From positions 124,001-188,000 of the forward strand of contig NZ_VOXE01000001.1 of NCBI RefSeq assembly GCF_008014695.1: a stretch of DNA of 64,000 nucleotides. The letters run 5' to 3'. The stretch is from Chryseobacterium sp. (GTDB taxonomy: Bacteria > Bacteroidota > Bacteroidia > Flavobacteriales > Weeksellaceae). This document shows positions 35,491-45,035 of the stretch, piece after piece; position 1 is the first letter of the stretch; each line of letters starts with the position of its first letter. Under the pieces are notes generated by a model. It saw only the letters and a program-made list of their open reading frames with translations. It searched no databases and had not been told where the DNA came from. The position numbers and the translations under genes are program-made.

Positions 35491-38094
35491 ATGGAAGAAC
35501 AAGAAAATCACCACGAAGAATCCCTGAAAAAGGTTTCCGGTCTTTACCGGGACTGGTTTCTGGATTATGCATCTTATGTCATTCTCGACAGGGCTATTCC
35601 TTCCATTTTCGACGGATTCAAGCCGGTTCAGCGCCGGATCATGCATTCGATGCGGGAACTGGAAGACGGCCGTTACAACAAAGTGGCCAATCTTGTCGGA
35701 AATACGATGAAATATCACCCGCACGGTGACGCTTCCATTACCGATGCTATGGTGCAGATCGGACAGAAGGAACTGCTCATCGATACGCAGGGAAACTGGG
35801 GGAATATTTACACCGGCGATTCTGCCGCCGCCGCAAGGTATATTGAAGCCAGACTGACGCCTTTTGCACTCGAAGTGGTCTTCAACCCAAAGACAACAGA
35901 CTGGGCAAAATCCTATGACGGCAGAAACAATGAACCGATTGATCTTCCGGTAAAGTTTCCGCTTCTTTTGGCTTCCGGTGTGGAAGGAATTGGGGTCGGA
36001 CTTTCGACGAAAATTATGCCCCATAATTTTAATGAGCTCATCAATGCTTCAATAGCCCATTTAAAAGGCAAAAAATTTGAGCTTTTCCCTGATTTTTTAA
36101 CCGGAGGAATGCTGGATGTCTCCAATTACAACGATGGCGAACGGGGCGGGAGAATCCGGACCAGAGCAAGAATCATTCAGAAAGACAAACACACGCTCTG
36201 CATCACCGAACTTCCGTTTGGCAGGAATACCGGCGACCTGATTGATTCGGTCATTAAAGCCAATGAAAAAGGGAAAATCAAGATCAAAAAAATTGAAGAC
36301 AACACCTCCGATCAGGTGGAAATCAATATTTTTTTAAACAGCGATGTGTCTTCGGATAAAACCATCGATGCGTTGTACGCTTTCACCGACTGTGAGATCC
36401 CGATATCGCCGAATGCCTGTGTAATTGTCGGCGATAAGCCGATGTTCCTTACCGTTTCGGAGATTTTAAGACAGAATACCGAACATACGGTATCCCTGCT
36501 AAAAAAGGAACTCGAAATCGAGCTGCACGAACTCCAGGAGAACTGGCATTTTGCTTCGCTTGAAAGAATTTTTATTGAAAACCGGATTTACCACGACATC
36601 GAGGAAGTGAAAACCTGGGAGGAAGTTATTTCCACCATCGATAAAGGGTTGAAACCGCATACCAAAAATCTGCTCAGAGCGGTTACCGAAGAGGATATTT
36701 TAAGACTGACGGAAATCAGGATCAAAAGGATTTCGCGTTTCGACCTCGATAAATTCAAGGAAAACCTTCTTGCACTTGAAGGTAAAATAGAGCAGGTGAA
36801 ACACCATTTGGCGAACTTAATTACCTACGCCATTGATTATTATCTGAATATCCAGAAAAAATACGGCAAAGGAAAAGAAAGAAAGACCGAACTGCGGATT
36901 TTTGATACCATTGATGCGACCAAAGTGGCCGTCGCAAACGAAAAATTCTACGCCAACTTCGAAGAAGGTTTCATCGGAACGTCCCTGAAAAAAGACCAGT
37001 ATCTTTTCGACTGTTCCGATATCGACGATATCATCACCTTCCAGAAAGACGGCACGATGAAAGTCGTAAAAGTGGAGGCCAAAACCTTTATCGGTAAAAA
37101 TATCGAGCATGTCGCCATCTGGAAAAAGAACGACCGACGCACGGTGTACAACATGATTTACCGCGAAGGAAGAGAAGGTCCGTATTATATGAAACGTTTT
37201 TCCGTAACAGGCGTAACCCGGAATACCGATTATAAGCTGGCTTCGGATAAAAAAGGTTCAGAAATGCTGTATTTTTCCGCCAATCCGAACGGCGAAGCCG
37301 AACTGGTGACCGTTTTGCTGAAACCAAACGCGAGGGTCCGAAAAAACAAGATTGAAATCGATTTCTCGGAACTGGCCATCAAAGGCCGAGATTCCAAAGG
37401 AAATCTGGTGACGAAATACACGATTAAAAAAGTGGATCTGAAGGAAGAAGGCCATTCCACTTTGGCACCGAGGAAAATCTGGTTTGATGATACGGTTCGC
37501 CGACTGAATGCGGACGCAAGAGGAACGCTGCTCGGAACTTTTAAAGGCGACGACCGGATCTTGACCATCAATTCCCAGGGTGAAGCAAAATTGCTTTCCT
37601 TCGACCTGATGAACCGTTTCGAAGATGATTATCTGGTTCTCGAGAAATGGAAGCCGGAACAGCCAATTACATGCATTTATTTTGACGGTGAAAAAGGCAT
37701 TTATTTTATCAAAAGATTCCTGCTTGAAAATACACCGAATGTGCAGAATTTCATGCCGTCGGAACATCCTGCATCCTTTATCGAAAATGTAATTGTGGCC
37801 GATCATTCCACTGCTGAGCTGGTTTTTGCCAAAGAAAAAGGCAAGGAAAAAGATCCCGAAACCATCAGTATCGACGAATTTATCGCGATCAAAGGGATCA
37901 AGGCGATCGGAAACCAGCTGACGAAAAGTAAAATAAAGACCATCAACATCACGATTCCGGAACCGACAGAAGAGATCAACGAAGGTTTTGATGTGGTGGA
38001 AGCTACAGATGGGCACATAAGTTTCATCGACGAGGATGTTCGCGACGGTGAGTTCCCAGATGAAGGAACCATCGGAAGCCTTTTCGATGAATAA
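35491..38094 (+). CDS. parC: DNA topoisomerase IV subunit A
   Basis: The 867-residue breakage-reunion subunit has the winged-helix and tower region (LDRAIPSIFDGFKPVQRRI), the quinolone-resistance region (YHPHGDASITDAM) and the active-site tyrosine Y117 in DSAAAARYIEARL. Ser, commonly found at the quinolone-sensitivity position after GD, is replaced by Ala here (HGDAS), with Ser next. The C-terminal part (from about residue 500) is a divergent beta-pinwheel. Translation starts at ATG 35491; a TTG lies one codon upstream. It follows parE by 71 nt. Confidence 0.93.
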   Translation: MEEQENHHEESLKKVSGLYRDWFLDYASYVILDRAIPSIFDGFKPVQRRIMHSMRELEDGRYNKVANLVGNTMKYHPHGDASITDAMVQIGQKELLIDTQGNWGNIYTGDSAAAARYIEARLTPFALEVVFNPKTTDWAKSYDGRNNEPIDLPVKFPLLLASGVEGIGVGLSTKIMPHNFNELINASIAHLKGKKFELFPDFLTGGMLDVSNYNDGERGGRIRTRARIIQKDKHTLCITELPFGRNTGDLIDSVIKANEKGKIKIKKIEDNTSDQVEINIFLNSDVSSDKTIDALYAFTDCEIPISPNACVIVGDKPMFLTVSEILRQNTEHTVSLLKKELEIELHELQENWHFASLERIFIENRIYHDIEEVKTWEEVISTIDKGLKPHTKNLLRAVTEEDILRLTEIRIKRISRFDLDKFKENLLALEGKIEQVKHHLANLITYAIDYYLNIQKKYGKGKERKTELRIFDTIDATKVAVANEKFYANFEEGFIGTSLKKDQYLFDCSDIDDIITFQKDGTMKVVKVEAKTFIGKNIEHVAIWKKNDRRTVYNMIYREGREGPYYMKRFSVTGVTRNTDYKLASDKKGSEMLYFSANPNGEAELVTVLLKPNARVRKNKIEIDFSELAIKGRDSKGNLVTKYTIKKVDLKEEGHSTLAPRKIWFDDTVRRLNADARGTLLGTFKGDDRILTINSQGEAKLLSFDLMNRFEDDYLVLEKWKPEQPITCIYFDGEKGIYFIKRFLLENTPNVQNFMPSEHPASFIENVIVADHSTAELVFAKEKGKEKDPETISIDEFIAIKGIKAIGNQLTKSKIKTINITIPEPTEEINEGFDVVEATDGHISFIDEDVRDGEFPDEGTIGSLFDE

Positions 38095-38189
38095 ACACTC
38101 TTCAATAACGCGCCTAGAGCCGCTTCACCCCTATTGTCTTGAATGCATCAAAATTACGCAGAGGCATTTTAAAAATTTAAAAAACAATT

Positions 38190-38846
38190 ATGAGTTTAGT
38201 ATTGATCATTATAATAGCCGCAACGGCCATCATCAGTTTTATGGCATTCAGCAATCACGGACTTTTTGAAAAGTACAAGTTCAGTGTTGGGGCAATCATT
38301 CAGAAAAAGGAATACATCCGTTTGCTTTCTGCCGGTTTTCTGCATGCCGATATGATGCATTTACTTTTCAACATGATGACGCTGTATTTTTTCGGCCCGA
38401 TCGTGGTTCAGGCATTTGGTGAAATCGGTTTTGTTGTCGTTTATTTTGGCTCCATCCTTTTGGGGAATATTTTTTCCCTTTATCTTTATAAAAATCAGGC
38501 TTGGTATTCTGCCATCGGGGCGAGTGGCGGGGTCTCAGGGATTCTGTTTGCCTCCATCGCCATGATTCCGGATCTTGGAATTTACTTTTTCTTTATTCCG
38601 ATCCCGATTCCAGGATACATTTTCGGATTTTTATACTTTGGATATTCGGTTTATATGATGCTGAATCCGAAAGAGCATGACAATATCGGACATGCCGCGC
38701 ATTTGGGAGGCGCATTTTTCGGTTTGGTTTTCGCGGTTGCTTTACAGCCGGAAATAGCGATGCAGAATGCACTTTATCTTGGGATCATGGCGATTCCGCT
38801 GCTGTATATGAGCTATATGGTTTTTGTGAAAAAAAGAATCGGATAA
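38190..38846 (+). CDS. rhomboid family intramembrane serine protease
   Basis: The 218-residue protein has six hydrophobic helices and the full catalytic layout: H57-x3-N61 (MHLLFNMMTLYFFGP), serine S112 in AIGASGGVSGILF, and histidine H171 in GHAAHLGGAFFGL. Rhomboids cut transmembrane helices within the bilayer; substrates are unknown in this group. It starts 95 nt after parC and may share its transcript. Confidence 0.92.
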   Translation: MSLVLIIIIAATAIISFMAFSNHGLFEKYKFSVGAIIQKKEYIRLLSAGFLHADMMHLLFNMMTLYFFGPIVVQAFGEIGFVVVYFGSILLGNIFSLYLYKNQAWYSAIGASGGVSGILFASIAMIPDLGIYFFFIPIPIPGYIFGFLYFGYSVYMMLNPKEHDNIGHAAHLGGAFFGLVFAVALQPEIAMQNALYLGIMAIPLLYMSYMVFVKKRIG

Positions 38847-38852
38847 AAATAG

Positions 38853-38881
38853 AAACCTTCAGGCTGCTGAAGGTTTTTTAT
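38853..38881. terminator. bidirectional terminator between rhomboid and prmC
   Basis: AAACCTTCAG / CTGAAGGTTT (10 bp) with a GCTG loop, T-tract on the plus side; it lies between two convergent units. Confidence 0.85.
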
Positions 38882-39747
38882 TTTACGGCAAAAATAAAGC
38901 GGTCGTTTCCGGAGAGGTCCTGAATGAGTTCAGCGCTCTTGAAAGACCTGAACAGTTCCAGTGTTTCCTTGCCCAGTTTCTGGTTGATTTCCAGAAAAAT
39001 CATTCCTCCATCCTGGAGATGGTTTTTGCTGTCTTCCGCAATTTTTCTATAGAAGATCAGTGCATCGGAGGTGGGCGAAAACAGCGCCATTTTGGGCTCA
39101 AAATCCTTTACTGAGTCTTCTAATTCTTTTTCTTCATCGATGCCGATATAAGGAGGGTTGGAGATGATCACATCATAAATATCATTCAGTGATTCCGTAA
39201 GATAATTCTGCAGGATAAAATGAACTTCAGTCTGGTGAAAATCTGCATTTTTCTTCGCGGTTTTAAGGGCTTTTTCCGAGAAATCAATCGCGGTGATCTC
39301 CGCTTCCGGAAAATGTTTTTGCAGCGTAATCGGAATAATGCCGCTTCCGGTTCCGATATCGAGTATTTTAAACGGTAGATTTTCAGTTATAGATTCTTGG
39401 TTCCTGGCTCTTGACTCTTGACTCTTCTTTATTGCCAGTTCAACCAACTCCTCTGTTTCGGGGCGTGGAATCAGCACATTTTCATCCACAAAAAACTTAA
39501 GGCCGTAAAATTCCGTTTCGCCTAAGATCTGTTGGTACGGTTTCCCGGACTGAAGCTCGGTGATGATCTCGTTGAATTGTTCTTGCTGATGAAACTCCAG
39601 TTCCTTCTGAAGGCTGTTTCTGCTTTCAAAACGATTCGTTTCCAGAATGTTCTCTACGAAAATAAAGAATAGTTCGAGGCTTTCAGATTCGTTGTAAAGT
39701 TCTGAAAGACCCTCTTGAAATTTTTGTTTAAGATCTGTAAGCGTCAT
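38878..39747 (-). CDS. prmC: peptide chain release factor N5-glutamine methyltransferase
   Basis: The 289-residue SAM-dependent enzyme methylates the GGQ glutamine of RF1 and RF2. It has the N-terminal helical substrate domain, VLIPRPETEELVELA, the SAM motif ILDIGTGSGIIPITL and the catalytic NPPYIGIDE. Between the two domains (about residues 112-125) sits an odd hydrophilic insert, SQESRARNQESITEN, encoded by a 7-bp tandem repeat that also occurs at 59505-59567. The start overlaps the yaaA stop by one base (TAATG), so translation is coupled. Confidence 0.93.
   Translation of the reverse strand: MTLTDLKQKFQEGLSELYNESESLELFFIFVENILETNRFESRNSLQKELEFHQQEQFNEIITELQSGKPYQQILGETEFYGLKFFVDENVLIPRPETEELVELAIKKSQESRARNQESITENLPFKILDIGTGSGIIPITLQKHFPEAEITAIDFSEKALKTAKKNADFHQTEVHFILQNYLTESLNDIYDVIISNPPYIGIDEEKELEDSVKDFEPKMALFSPTSDALIFYRKIAEDSKNHLQDGGMIFLEINQKLGKETLELFRSFKSAELIQDLSGNDRFIFAVK
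39395..39422. repeat. 7-bp tandem repeat inside prmC
   Basis: Four consecutive heptamers, TCTTGGT, TCCTGGC, TCTTGAC and TCTTGAC, lie in the linker region of prmC in frame. The same heptamer family forms the array at 59505-59567. Confidence 0.7.
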
Positions 39748-40505
39748 TATCGAGTAAAAACCAGTTTTGTTTTAGTGGAAAGACCTTCGTCGATGCGGTA
39801 CCCTTCGAGATTGAAAGCTTTAACGTCATTCAGGGTCTTGGCCTGTGTTTCGGCACAGTAGCGGACCATCATTCCTCTCGCGTGCTTCGTATACACAACG
39901 ATTGTCTTCAGTTTTCCTTCCTTCATTTCAAAGAAATCGAAATCAATGACAGGTGCGTTCAGTTTCTGTCGGTCAAAAACCTTAAAATATTCCGAACTGG
40001 CAAGGTTCAGGATCATGTCTTTCGCTTTAAGCTCGCTGTTCAGCTGTTCTGTAAGTTTTTCGCGCCAGAATTCGTAGAGGTTTCTGTAATGCTCAAATTC
40101 AAATTTTCTGCCCATTTCCAGACGGTAGAGCATGATTTTGTCTGAAGGTTTCAGGAGTCCGTACAGTCCGGAAAGCATGCGGTAATTTTTTTGGAGATAA
40201 TTGATTGCTTTTTTATCGAGGGTCTTGATATCGAGACCGCGGTAGACTTCGCCTGTAAAGGCAAATGCCGCCGGAGCCGACTCGCCGGTTTTCGGTTTGG
40301 GTTTCCAGTTCTGGTTCCTTTCCCAGTTTTCATCGGCCAGTTTTTGGGAAAGTTCCATCAGTCCGGCCAGATATTTCGGGGATTTTTCTTTTAAGTAGGT
40401 ATGGATGAGCGCAGCATCTTCGATGAATCTCGGGGTCGTCAGCTTTAATAATTCTGTTGAATTGGCCGTGTTCATGAGCTTTGCCGGTGAAGAGATGATT
40501 TTCAT
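39747..40505 (-). CDS. yaaA: peroxide stress protein YaaA (UPF0246)
   Basis: The 252-residue protein matches the YaaA/DUF328 family: MKIISSPAKLM start, the FTGEVYRGLD motif, LSGLYGLLKPSDKIMLYRLEMG and the late VVYTKHARGMMVRYC. E. coli YaaA lowers intracellular iron and limits hydroxyl-radical damage under peroxide stress, and crystal work on the family shows a DNA-binding-like fold. It lies upstream of prmC with one-base overlap. Start 21 nt after the tsaC-like gene's stop. Confidence 0.92.
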   Translation of the reverse strand: MKIISSPAKLMNTANSTELLKLTTPRFIEDAALIHTYLKEKSPKYLAGLMELSQKLADENWERNQNWKPKPKTGESAPAAFAFTGEVYRGLDIKTLDKKAINYLQKNYRMLSGLYGLLKPSDKIMLYRLEMGRKFEFEHYRNLYEFWREKLTEQLNSELKAKDMILNLASSEYFKVFDRQKLNAPVIDFDFFEMKEGKLKTIVVYTKHARGMMVRYCAETQAKTLNDVKAFNLEGYRIDEGLSTKTKLVFTR

Positions 40506-40525
40506 TCAGTAGAGTTGTTGAAGAA

Positions 40526-41137
40526 TTAAAGTTCGCCTTTTCCCTGACGGATGATTTCAGGTTCGCCGCCGGTCAGATCCAAAATAGTGGACGCTACATT
40601 GTCCCCGAATCCTGAATCGATGACATAATCGACCAGATGGCCGTATTTTTCGGCAATAAGTTCCGGATCGGTGGAATATTCTATGACCTCATCATCATCT
40701 TTGATGGAAGTGGAGGCAATCGGATGCCCCAGTTTTTCCACAATAAGCTGCGGAATGGGGTGCGCAGGAACGCGGATTCCGACTGTTTTGTGATTTTTAT
40801 ACGCCAGCGGAAGGTTTTTGTTGGCGTCGAGGATAAAGGTATAAGGCCCCGGAATTTTATTTTTTAAAAAACGGAACGTTGACGTCTCTATAGGTCTGGT
40901 AAATTCAGAAAGGTGGCTTAAATTATTGCAGATAATGGAAAACTGGGCTTTCTCGAGTTTTATTTTCTTAACCTGGGCCAGTTTTTCCATGGCTTTGAGG
41001 TTGTTGATGTCACATCCGAGTGCATACACCGTATCTGAAGGGTAGATGATAAGGCTGCCTGACATTAAAGCTTTTACCACCTCATCAATAAGGTTTTCCT
41101 GCGGATTTTCCGGATAGATTTTAAGGATTTTTGCCAT
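40526..41137 (-). CDS. L-threonylcarbamoyladenylate synthase family protein (TsaC/Sua5/YciO)
   Basis: The 203-residue protein has the YrdC-like fold with the basic nucleotide/bicarbonate pocket: SLIIYPSDTVYALGCDINN, KKIKLEKAQFSIICNNLS, PGPYTFILDAN, TVGIRVPAHPIPQ and ASTSIKDDDE. TsaC makes the threonylcarbamoyl-AMP used for t6A37 in tRNA. It is short, without the Sua5 extension; YciO paralogs share this shape, so the precise role is not certain. Translation starts at ATG 41137, 3 nt after a -7 element. First gene of the tsaC-yaaA-prmC operon. Confidence 0.85.
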   Translation of the reverse strand: MAKILKIYPENPQENLIDEVVKALMSGSLIIYPSDTVYALGCDINNLKAMEKLAQVKKIKLEKAQFSIICNNLSHLSEFTRPIETSTFRFLKNKIPGPYTFILDANKNLPLAYKNHKTVGIRVPAHPIPQLIVEKLGHPIASTSIKDDDEVIEYSTDPELIAEKYGHLVDYVIDSGFGDNVASTILDLTGGEPEIIRQGKGEL

Positions 41138-41140
41138 ACA

Positions 41141-41148
41141 CAAATTTA
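41141..41148 (-). promoter_or_regulatory. -7 promoter element abutting the TsaC-family start
   Basis: TAAATTTG on the minus strand, exact match, ending 3 nt before the ATG at 41137; predicts a leaderless operon transcript. Confidence 0.55.
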
Positions 41149-41183
41149 AGCAAAAAAGTCAGGAATAAATAATCATCCGATTT

Positions 41184-41214
41184 TTTGGAATTTCTTGAGT
41201 TTATCGTATATTTG
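41184..41214 (+). promoter_or_regulatory. promoter of initiator tRNA copy 1
   Basis: TTTG (41184-41187), 19-nt spacer, TATATTTG (41207-41214): a full consensus promoter with the tRNA beginning 11 nt after the -7 element. Confidence 0.7.
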
Positions 41215-41225
41215 CAACACAATAG

Positions 41226-41298
<73 letters not shown>

Positions 41299-41306
41299 CT
41301 AAACGA

Positions 41307-41335
41307 AGAGAATCACAATAGTGGTTCTCTTTTTT
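41307..41335 (+). terminator. terminator after initiator tRNA copy 1
   Basis: AGAGAATCAC / GTGGTTCTCT (10 bp with one G-U) around an AATA loop, followed by T residues. Confidence 0.85.
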
Positions 41336-41419
41336 GTGTTTATTAACTGTGAGTCCTTAGGAGGTTTTAAATATTTAAAAATTCTTCTCCAATTCTTTTT
41401 AATTTCTGAAGAAATGTTG

Positions 41420-41427
41420 TATATTTG
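41420..41427 (+). promoter_or_regulatory. -7 promoter element of initiator tRNA copy 2
   Basis: TATATTTG, exact match, but the TTTG expected about 19 nt upstream is replaced by T-rich sequence, so this promoter may be weaker than that of copy 1. Confidence 0.6.
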
Positions 41428-41438
41428 CAACACAATAG

Positions 41439-41511
<73 letters not shown>

Positions 41512-41519
41512 CTAAACGA

Positions 41520-41551
41520 AGAGAATCACAATAGTGGTTCTCTTTTTTTTT
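41520..41551 (+). terminator. terminator after initiator tRNA copy 2
   Basis: Same hairpin as copy 1 with a longer T run. The 154 bp from here to the next gene are AT-rich and show no other feature. Confidence 0.85.
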
Positions 41552-41705
41552 GTGTAAAATATTCTGTGAGTGGATAATAAAGCTATAAATTATCTGTTTT
41601 TACGGTTTCTTCCTATTTAATAATTCCATTTGTTTTAAAGTTTTATCTAATGGACATGTAAAATTTCACCATTCTCATTAAAAATATTTTCAGGAAATTT
41701 GTACC

Positions 41706-42620
41706 ATGGAAATTCCAGACACTTTAATCCCGATTACCGAAATTCACTTGGATGGGAACATCCGCCTCTATATAAAGAGGGAGGACCTGATCCATCCTGA
41801 AATTTCCGGGAATAAATATTGGAAACTCTTTTACAATATCAATCATTATCTTCAACAGCGTCCGAAAAAGCCTCTTATAATTACTTTTGGTGGCGCTTTT
41901 TCGAATCATATAGCTTCAGTTTCTGCCCTAGGGAAAGGTTTGGGAATACAGACTTTAGGCATCATTCGTGGAGATGAACTTCAGCAAAAATGGCAGGAAA
42001 ATCCAACACTGCAGTTTGCTCATGAAAAGGGAATGGATTTCCGCTTCGTCACACGGGAAGAATACCGAGACAAAGAAACGTTAAACTGGACATTGGAAAA
42101 TGAATTTCCTGACGCCTTAATAATTCCCGAAGGCGGAACCAATACACTCGCTGTGAAAGGCATCCAGCATATGCTGAATAACGAAACAAAAAGTTTTGAT
42201 TATCTTTGCACTGCAGTAGGAACAGGCGGAACCGTTGCCGGAATTTCGAAGTTTGCAGAAAGAAACCAGCAGGTTTTGGGATTTAAGGTGGTGGATGATG
42301 AATCGCTGAGGCAGAAGGTCTTTGAGCTTTCAGGAAGACGCAATTCAGTGCTAATTGAAGCTCATGACGGAAGCTATGGCAAAATAACCGACGAAAATGT
42401 GCGTTTTATCAATAGCTTTTCAGAAAAATATAGTGTTCAACTCGATCCGGTTTATACCGGAAAAATGATGAAGCGGATTTTTGAACTGATTGAAACGGAG
42501 TATTTTCCGGAAGGAAGCAGTATTTTAGCCTTCCACACCGGTGGATTACAGGGAATTGAAGGCGCCAACCAAATGCTGCAAAAACAGAACAGAGCGTTCA
42601 TTAACCAAATAAGAAGTTGA
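41706..42620 (+). CDS. PLP-dependent ACC deaminase / D-cysteine desulfhydrase family protein
   Basis: The 304-residue fold-type II PLP enzyme has its Schiff-base lysine at K37 in ISGNKYWKL, the phosphate-binding loop AVGTGGTVAGISKF, and TFGGAFSNHIASVSALG near residues 58-74. It belongs to the 1-aminocyclopropane-1-carboxylate deaminase/D-cysteine desulfhydrase group; D-cysteine or another D-amino acid is a more likely substrate than ACC in this lineage, but that is inference. A near-consensus GAAATTTG lies 4 nt before the ATG. It is followed 13 nt later by the glucosaminidase gene. Confidence 0.87.
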   Translation: MEIPDTLIPITEIHLDGNIRLYIKREDLIHPEISGNKYWKLFYNINHYLQQRPKKPLIITFGGAFSNHIASVSALGKGLGIQTLGIIRGDELQQKWQENPTLQFAHEKGMDFRFVTREEYRDKETLNWTLENEFPDALIIPEGGTNTLAVKGIQHMLNNETKSFDYLCTAVGTGGTVAGISKFAERNQQVLGFKVVDDESLRQKVFELSGRRNSVLIEAHDGSYGKITDENVRFINSFSEKYSVQLDPVYTGKMMKRIFELIETEYFPEGSSILAFHTGGLQGIEGANQMLQKQNRAFINQIRS

Positions 42621-42633
42621 AAAACAACCGATA

Positions 42634-43683
42634 ATGAAAAAAATATTTCTTGCTTTTGCATTGATTATTTTATCAAAATTTCAGGCACAGACCTGGTCCA
42701 CGGAACAGCAGTACATTCAGAAGTTTGCCCCTTACGCGGTGGAGGAAATGGAAAAATATAAGATTCCGGCCTCAATCACTTTAGCACAGGGACTTCTGGA
42801 AACCGGCGGCGGACAGAGCCGTCTCGCTCAGGAAGGCAAAAACCACTTCGGCATTAAATGCAAGGAAGACTGGACCGGAAAAACAATGAAACATTCCGAT
42901 GATGCTCCGAATGAATGTTTCCGGGTGTATGATGATCCGAAGCAGAGCTATGAAGACCATTCAAAATTTCTGGCAGAACGGAAATATTACGTCAATCTCT
43001 TTAAACTGGATCCTAAAGACTATAACGGTTGGGCGCACGGACTTAAGAAAGCCGGTTATGCGACAAATCCCCGGTATGCCTATATTCTTTTGGATAAAAT
43101 CGAAAAATATAAACTGTATGAATTCGACCGCACCGACTCCAAATCGGTTTTGTACGCGGTACTGAAAATGTTCCCGGAACTCAACGGCGACCGGATTTTT
43201 ATGGCGCAGCTGGATCAGAGTAAAATGAAAGCGGAACCGAAGACTATTAAAGTTCCATACAAACAGACTTCCTACGCAGAGCAGCAGAAAACGGTGGAAA
43301 GAATCAAATCCAAAGGCGAAATCCTTAATGCTGTACTCGTGAAAAACCATCCGAACGGAGGTCTGAAGTTCATAATTGTTCCTGAAGACACGAACCTGAA
43401 GTTTATTGCCAATAAATTCGGCATTTCCGAAAACAAAATCATGAAATGGAATGAACTGGACGATGATAAGGTTAAAAAGAACGACATCATTTTTCTGGAA
43501 TCCAAAAACAGCGATGGCAGTGTGGCGACTTATAAAACGGAAGTGGGTGATGATATGCACCTGATCTCCCAGAAATTCGCCGTGAAACTCACCAAACTGT
43601 ATGCAAAAAACAGGATGAATGAAGGAGAAGTTCCCACTGTGGGGCAGCTGATCTACCTTCAGGACAGAAAACCAAGAAATTAA
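42634..43683 (+). CDS. LysM-containing N-acetylglucosaminidase (GH73 type), exported
   Basis: The 349-residue protein has a signal peptide (MKKIFLAFALIILSKFQA), a GH73 glucosaminidase domain (residues 25-165) with the catalytic Glu in LAQGLLETGGGQSRLA and the NHFGIKCKEDWTG motif, and two C-terminal LysM-type repeats (FIIVPEDTNLKFIANKFGI; YKTEVGDDMHLISQKFAV to GQLIYLQ) that bind glycan. It cuts peptidoglycan glycan strands, probably in daughter-cell separation. It lies 13 nt after the PLP enzyme gene. Confidence 0.92.
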   Translation: MKKIFLAFALIILSKFQAQTWSTEQQYIQKFAPYAVEEMEKYKIPASITLAQGLLETGGGQSRLAQEGKNHFGIKCKEDWTGKTMKHSDDAPNECFRVYDDPKQSYEDHSKFLAERKYYVNLFKLDPKDYNGWAHGLKKAGYATNPRYAYILLDKIEKYKLYEFDRTDSKSVLYAVLKMFPELNGDRIFMAQLDQSKMKAEPKTIKVPYKQTSYAEQQKTVERIKSKGEILNAVLVKNHPNGGLKFIIVPEDTNLKFIANKFGISENKIMKWNELDDDKVKKNDIIFLESKNSDGSVATYKTEVGDDMHLISQKFAVKLTKLYAKNRMNEGEVPTVGQLIYLQDRKPRN

Positions 43684-43696
43684 TTTTTTAATAACG

Positions 43697-43730
43697 AAGC
43701 CGGAACGCGCCCTTGGGCGCGTTCCGGCTT
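43697..43730 (+). terminator. very strong GC-rich hairpin just before hemL
   Basis: A perfect 16-bp stem (43697-43712 with 43715-43730, AAGCCGGAACGCGCCC) with only two loop bases. It is followed by AAATATTTTA rather than a true T-tract and ends 15 nt before the hemL ATG. It may terminate the glucosaminidase transcript or regulate hemL. Confidence 0.6.
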
Positions 43731-43745
43731 AAATATTTTACTGAA

Positions 43746-45035
43746 ATGAAATACGAAAGAAGTTCAGCACTTTTTGATGAAGCGTACCGGTATATTCCGG
43801 GTGGAGTAAATTCTCCCGTCCGTGTGTTCAAATCCGTGGGCGGAGTTCCGGTTTTTATGAAATCGGCGAAAGGGGCCTATATGAAGGATGTTGATGACAA
43901 TACGTACATCGACTACATCAATTCCTGGGGGCCTGCAATCCTAGGCCATACGCATCCTGAAGTTCTGGAAGCCATTAAAAAACAGGCGGAAAACGGTTTT
44001 TCCTACGGAACACCCACCGAGTTGGAAACAGAAATTGCTAAATTCATTGTAGAAAATGTTCCGAACATCGATCAGATCAGAATGGTTTCCTCAGGAACGG
44101 AAGCGTGCATGAGCGCAATCCGTCTGGCGAGAGGGTATACTCAAAGAGATAAAATCATTAAGTTCGAAGGCTGTTATCACGGTCATTCCGACTCGTTTTT
44201 AATAAAGGCCGGAAGCGGGGCCGCGACATTCGGAAATCCCAATTCTCCGGGAGTAACTGCCGGAACGGCGAAAGATACTTTACTGGCGCGTTATAACGAT
44301 GTGGAGCAGGTGGAAGATCTTTTCAGGCATAATCAGGGCGAAATTGCAGCGATCATCATTGAACCTGTTGCAGGAAATATGGGCTGCGTGCTGCCACAGA
44401 ATGATTTTCTTCAAAAACTGAGAAAACTCTGTGATGAAAACGGTGCACTCCTTATTTTTGATGAGGTAATGACGGGCTTCCGTCTCGCTTTTGGTGGTGC
44501 TCAGGAAGTTTACGGTGTAAAAGCGGATCTGGTGACTTTCGGAAAAGTCATCGGCGGCGGACTTCCTGTCGGAGCTTTTGCCGGAAGGAATGAAATCATG
44601 GATCATCTGGCGCCGAAAGGTGCGGTATATCAGGCGGGAACTTTAAGCGGGAATCCGCTTGCGATGCGTGCCGGACTCACCACTTTGCAGCTGATTAAAA
44701 ACGATGCAAACTTCTATCAGAATATCAATAAAACGGCAGAAACGCTGGATTTTGGAATCGGGAAAATCCTGAATGAGAAAAACATTCAGCATGTCATCAA
44801 CAGAAAGGGCTCGATGATGAGTGTGTTTTTCCATATCAGTTCTGTTTCCAATTTTGATGAAGCCGCGGAGGCGAACCATTCTTTATTCAACAATTTCTTC
44901 CACCAGCTCCTGAAAAACGGAATCTATCTGCCACCGAGCGGTTATGAAACCTGGTTTATATCAGATGCGATTAAACAGACGGAATTAGAAAAAACCCTGG
45001 AGGTATTGAGAAAGTTTGAATACTCCAATTTATAA
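43746..45035 (+). CDS. hemL: glutamate-1-semialdehyde 2,1-aminomutase
   Basis: The 429-residue PLP enzyme makes 5-aminolevulinate for haem and other tetrapyrroles by the C5 pathway. PLP lysine is K267 in [58 protein letters not shown] and [11 protein letters not shown] also match. Start chosen at ATG 43746 ([20 protein letters not shown]); the open frame extends upstream to 43713, but that would place the start inside the hairpin. Confidence 0.96.
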   Translation: MKYERSSALFDEAYRYIPGGVNSPVRVFKSVGGVPVFMKSAKGAYMKDVDDNTYIDYINSWGPAILGHTHPEVLEAIKKQAENGFSYGTPTELETEIAKFIVENVPNIDQIRMVSSGTEACMSAIRLARGYTQRDKIIKFEGCYHGHSDSFLIKAGSGAATFGNPNSPGVTAGTAKDTLLARYNDVEQVEDLFRHNQGEIAAIIIEPVAGNMGCVLPQNDFLQKLRKLCDENGALLIFDEVMTGFRLAFGGAQEVYGVKADLVTFGKVIGGGLPVGAFAGRNEIMDHLAPKGAVYQAGTLSGNPLAMRAGLTTLQLIKNDANFYQNINKTAETLDFGIGKILNEKNIQHVINRKGSMMSVFFHISSVSNFDEAAEANHSLFNNFFHQLLKNGIYLPPSGYETWFISDAIKQTELEKTLEVLRKFEYSNL

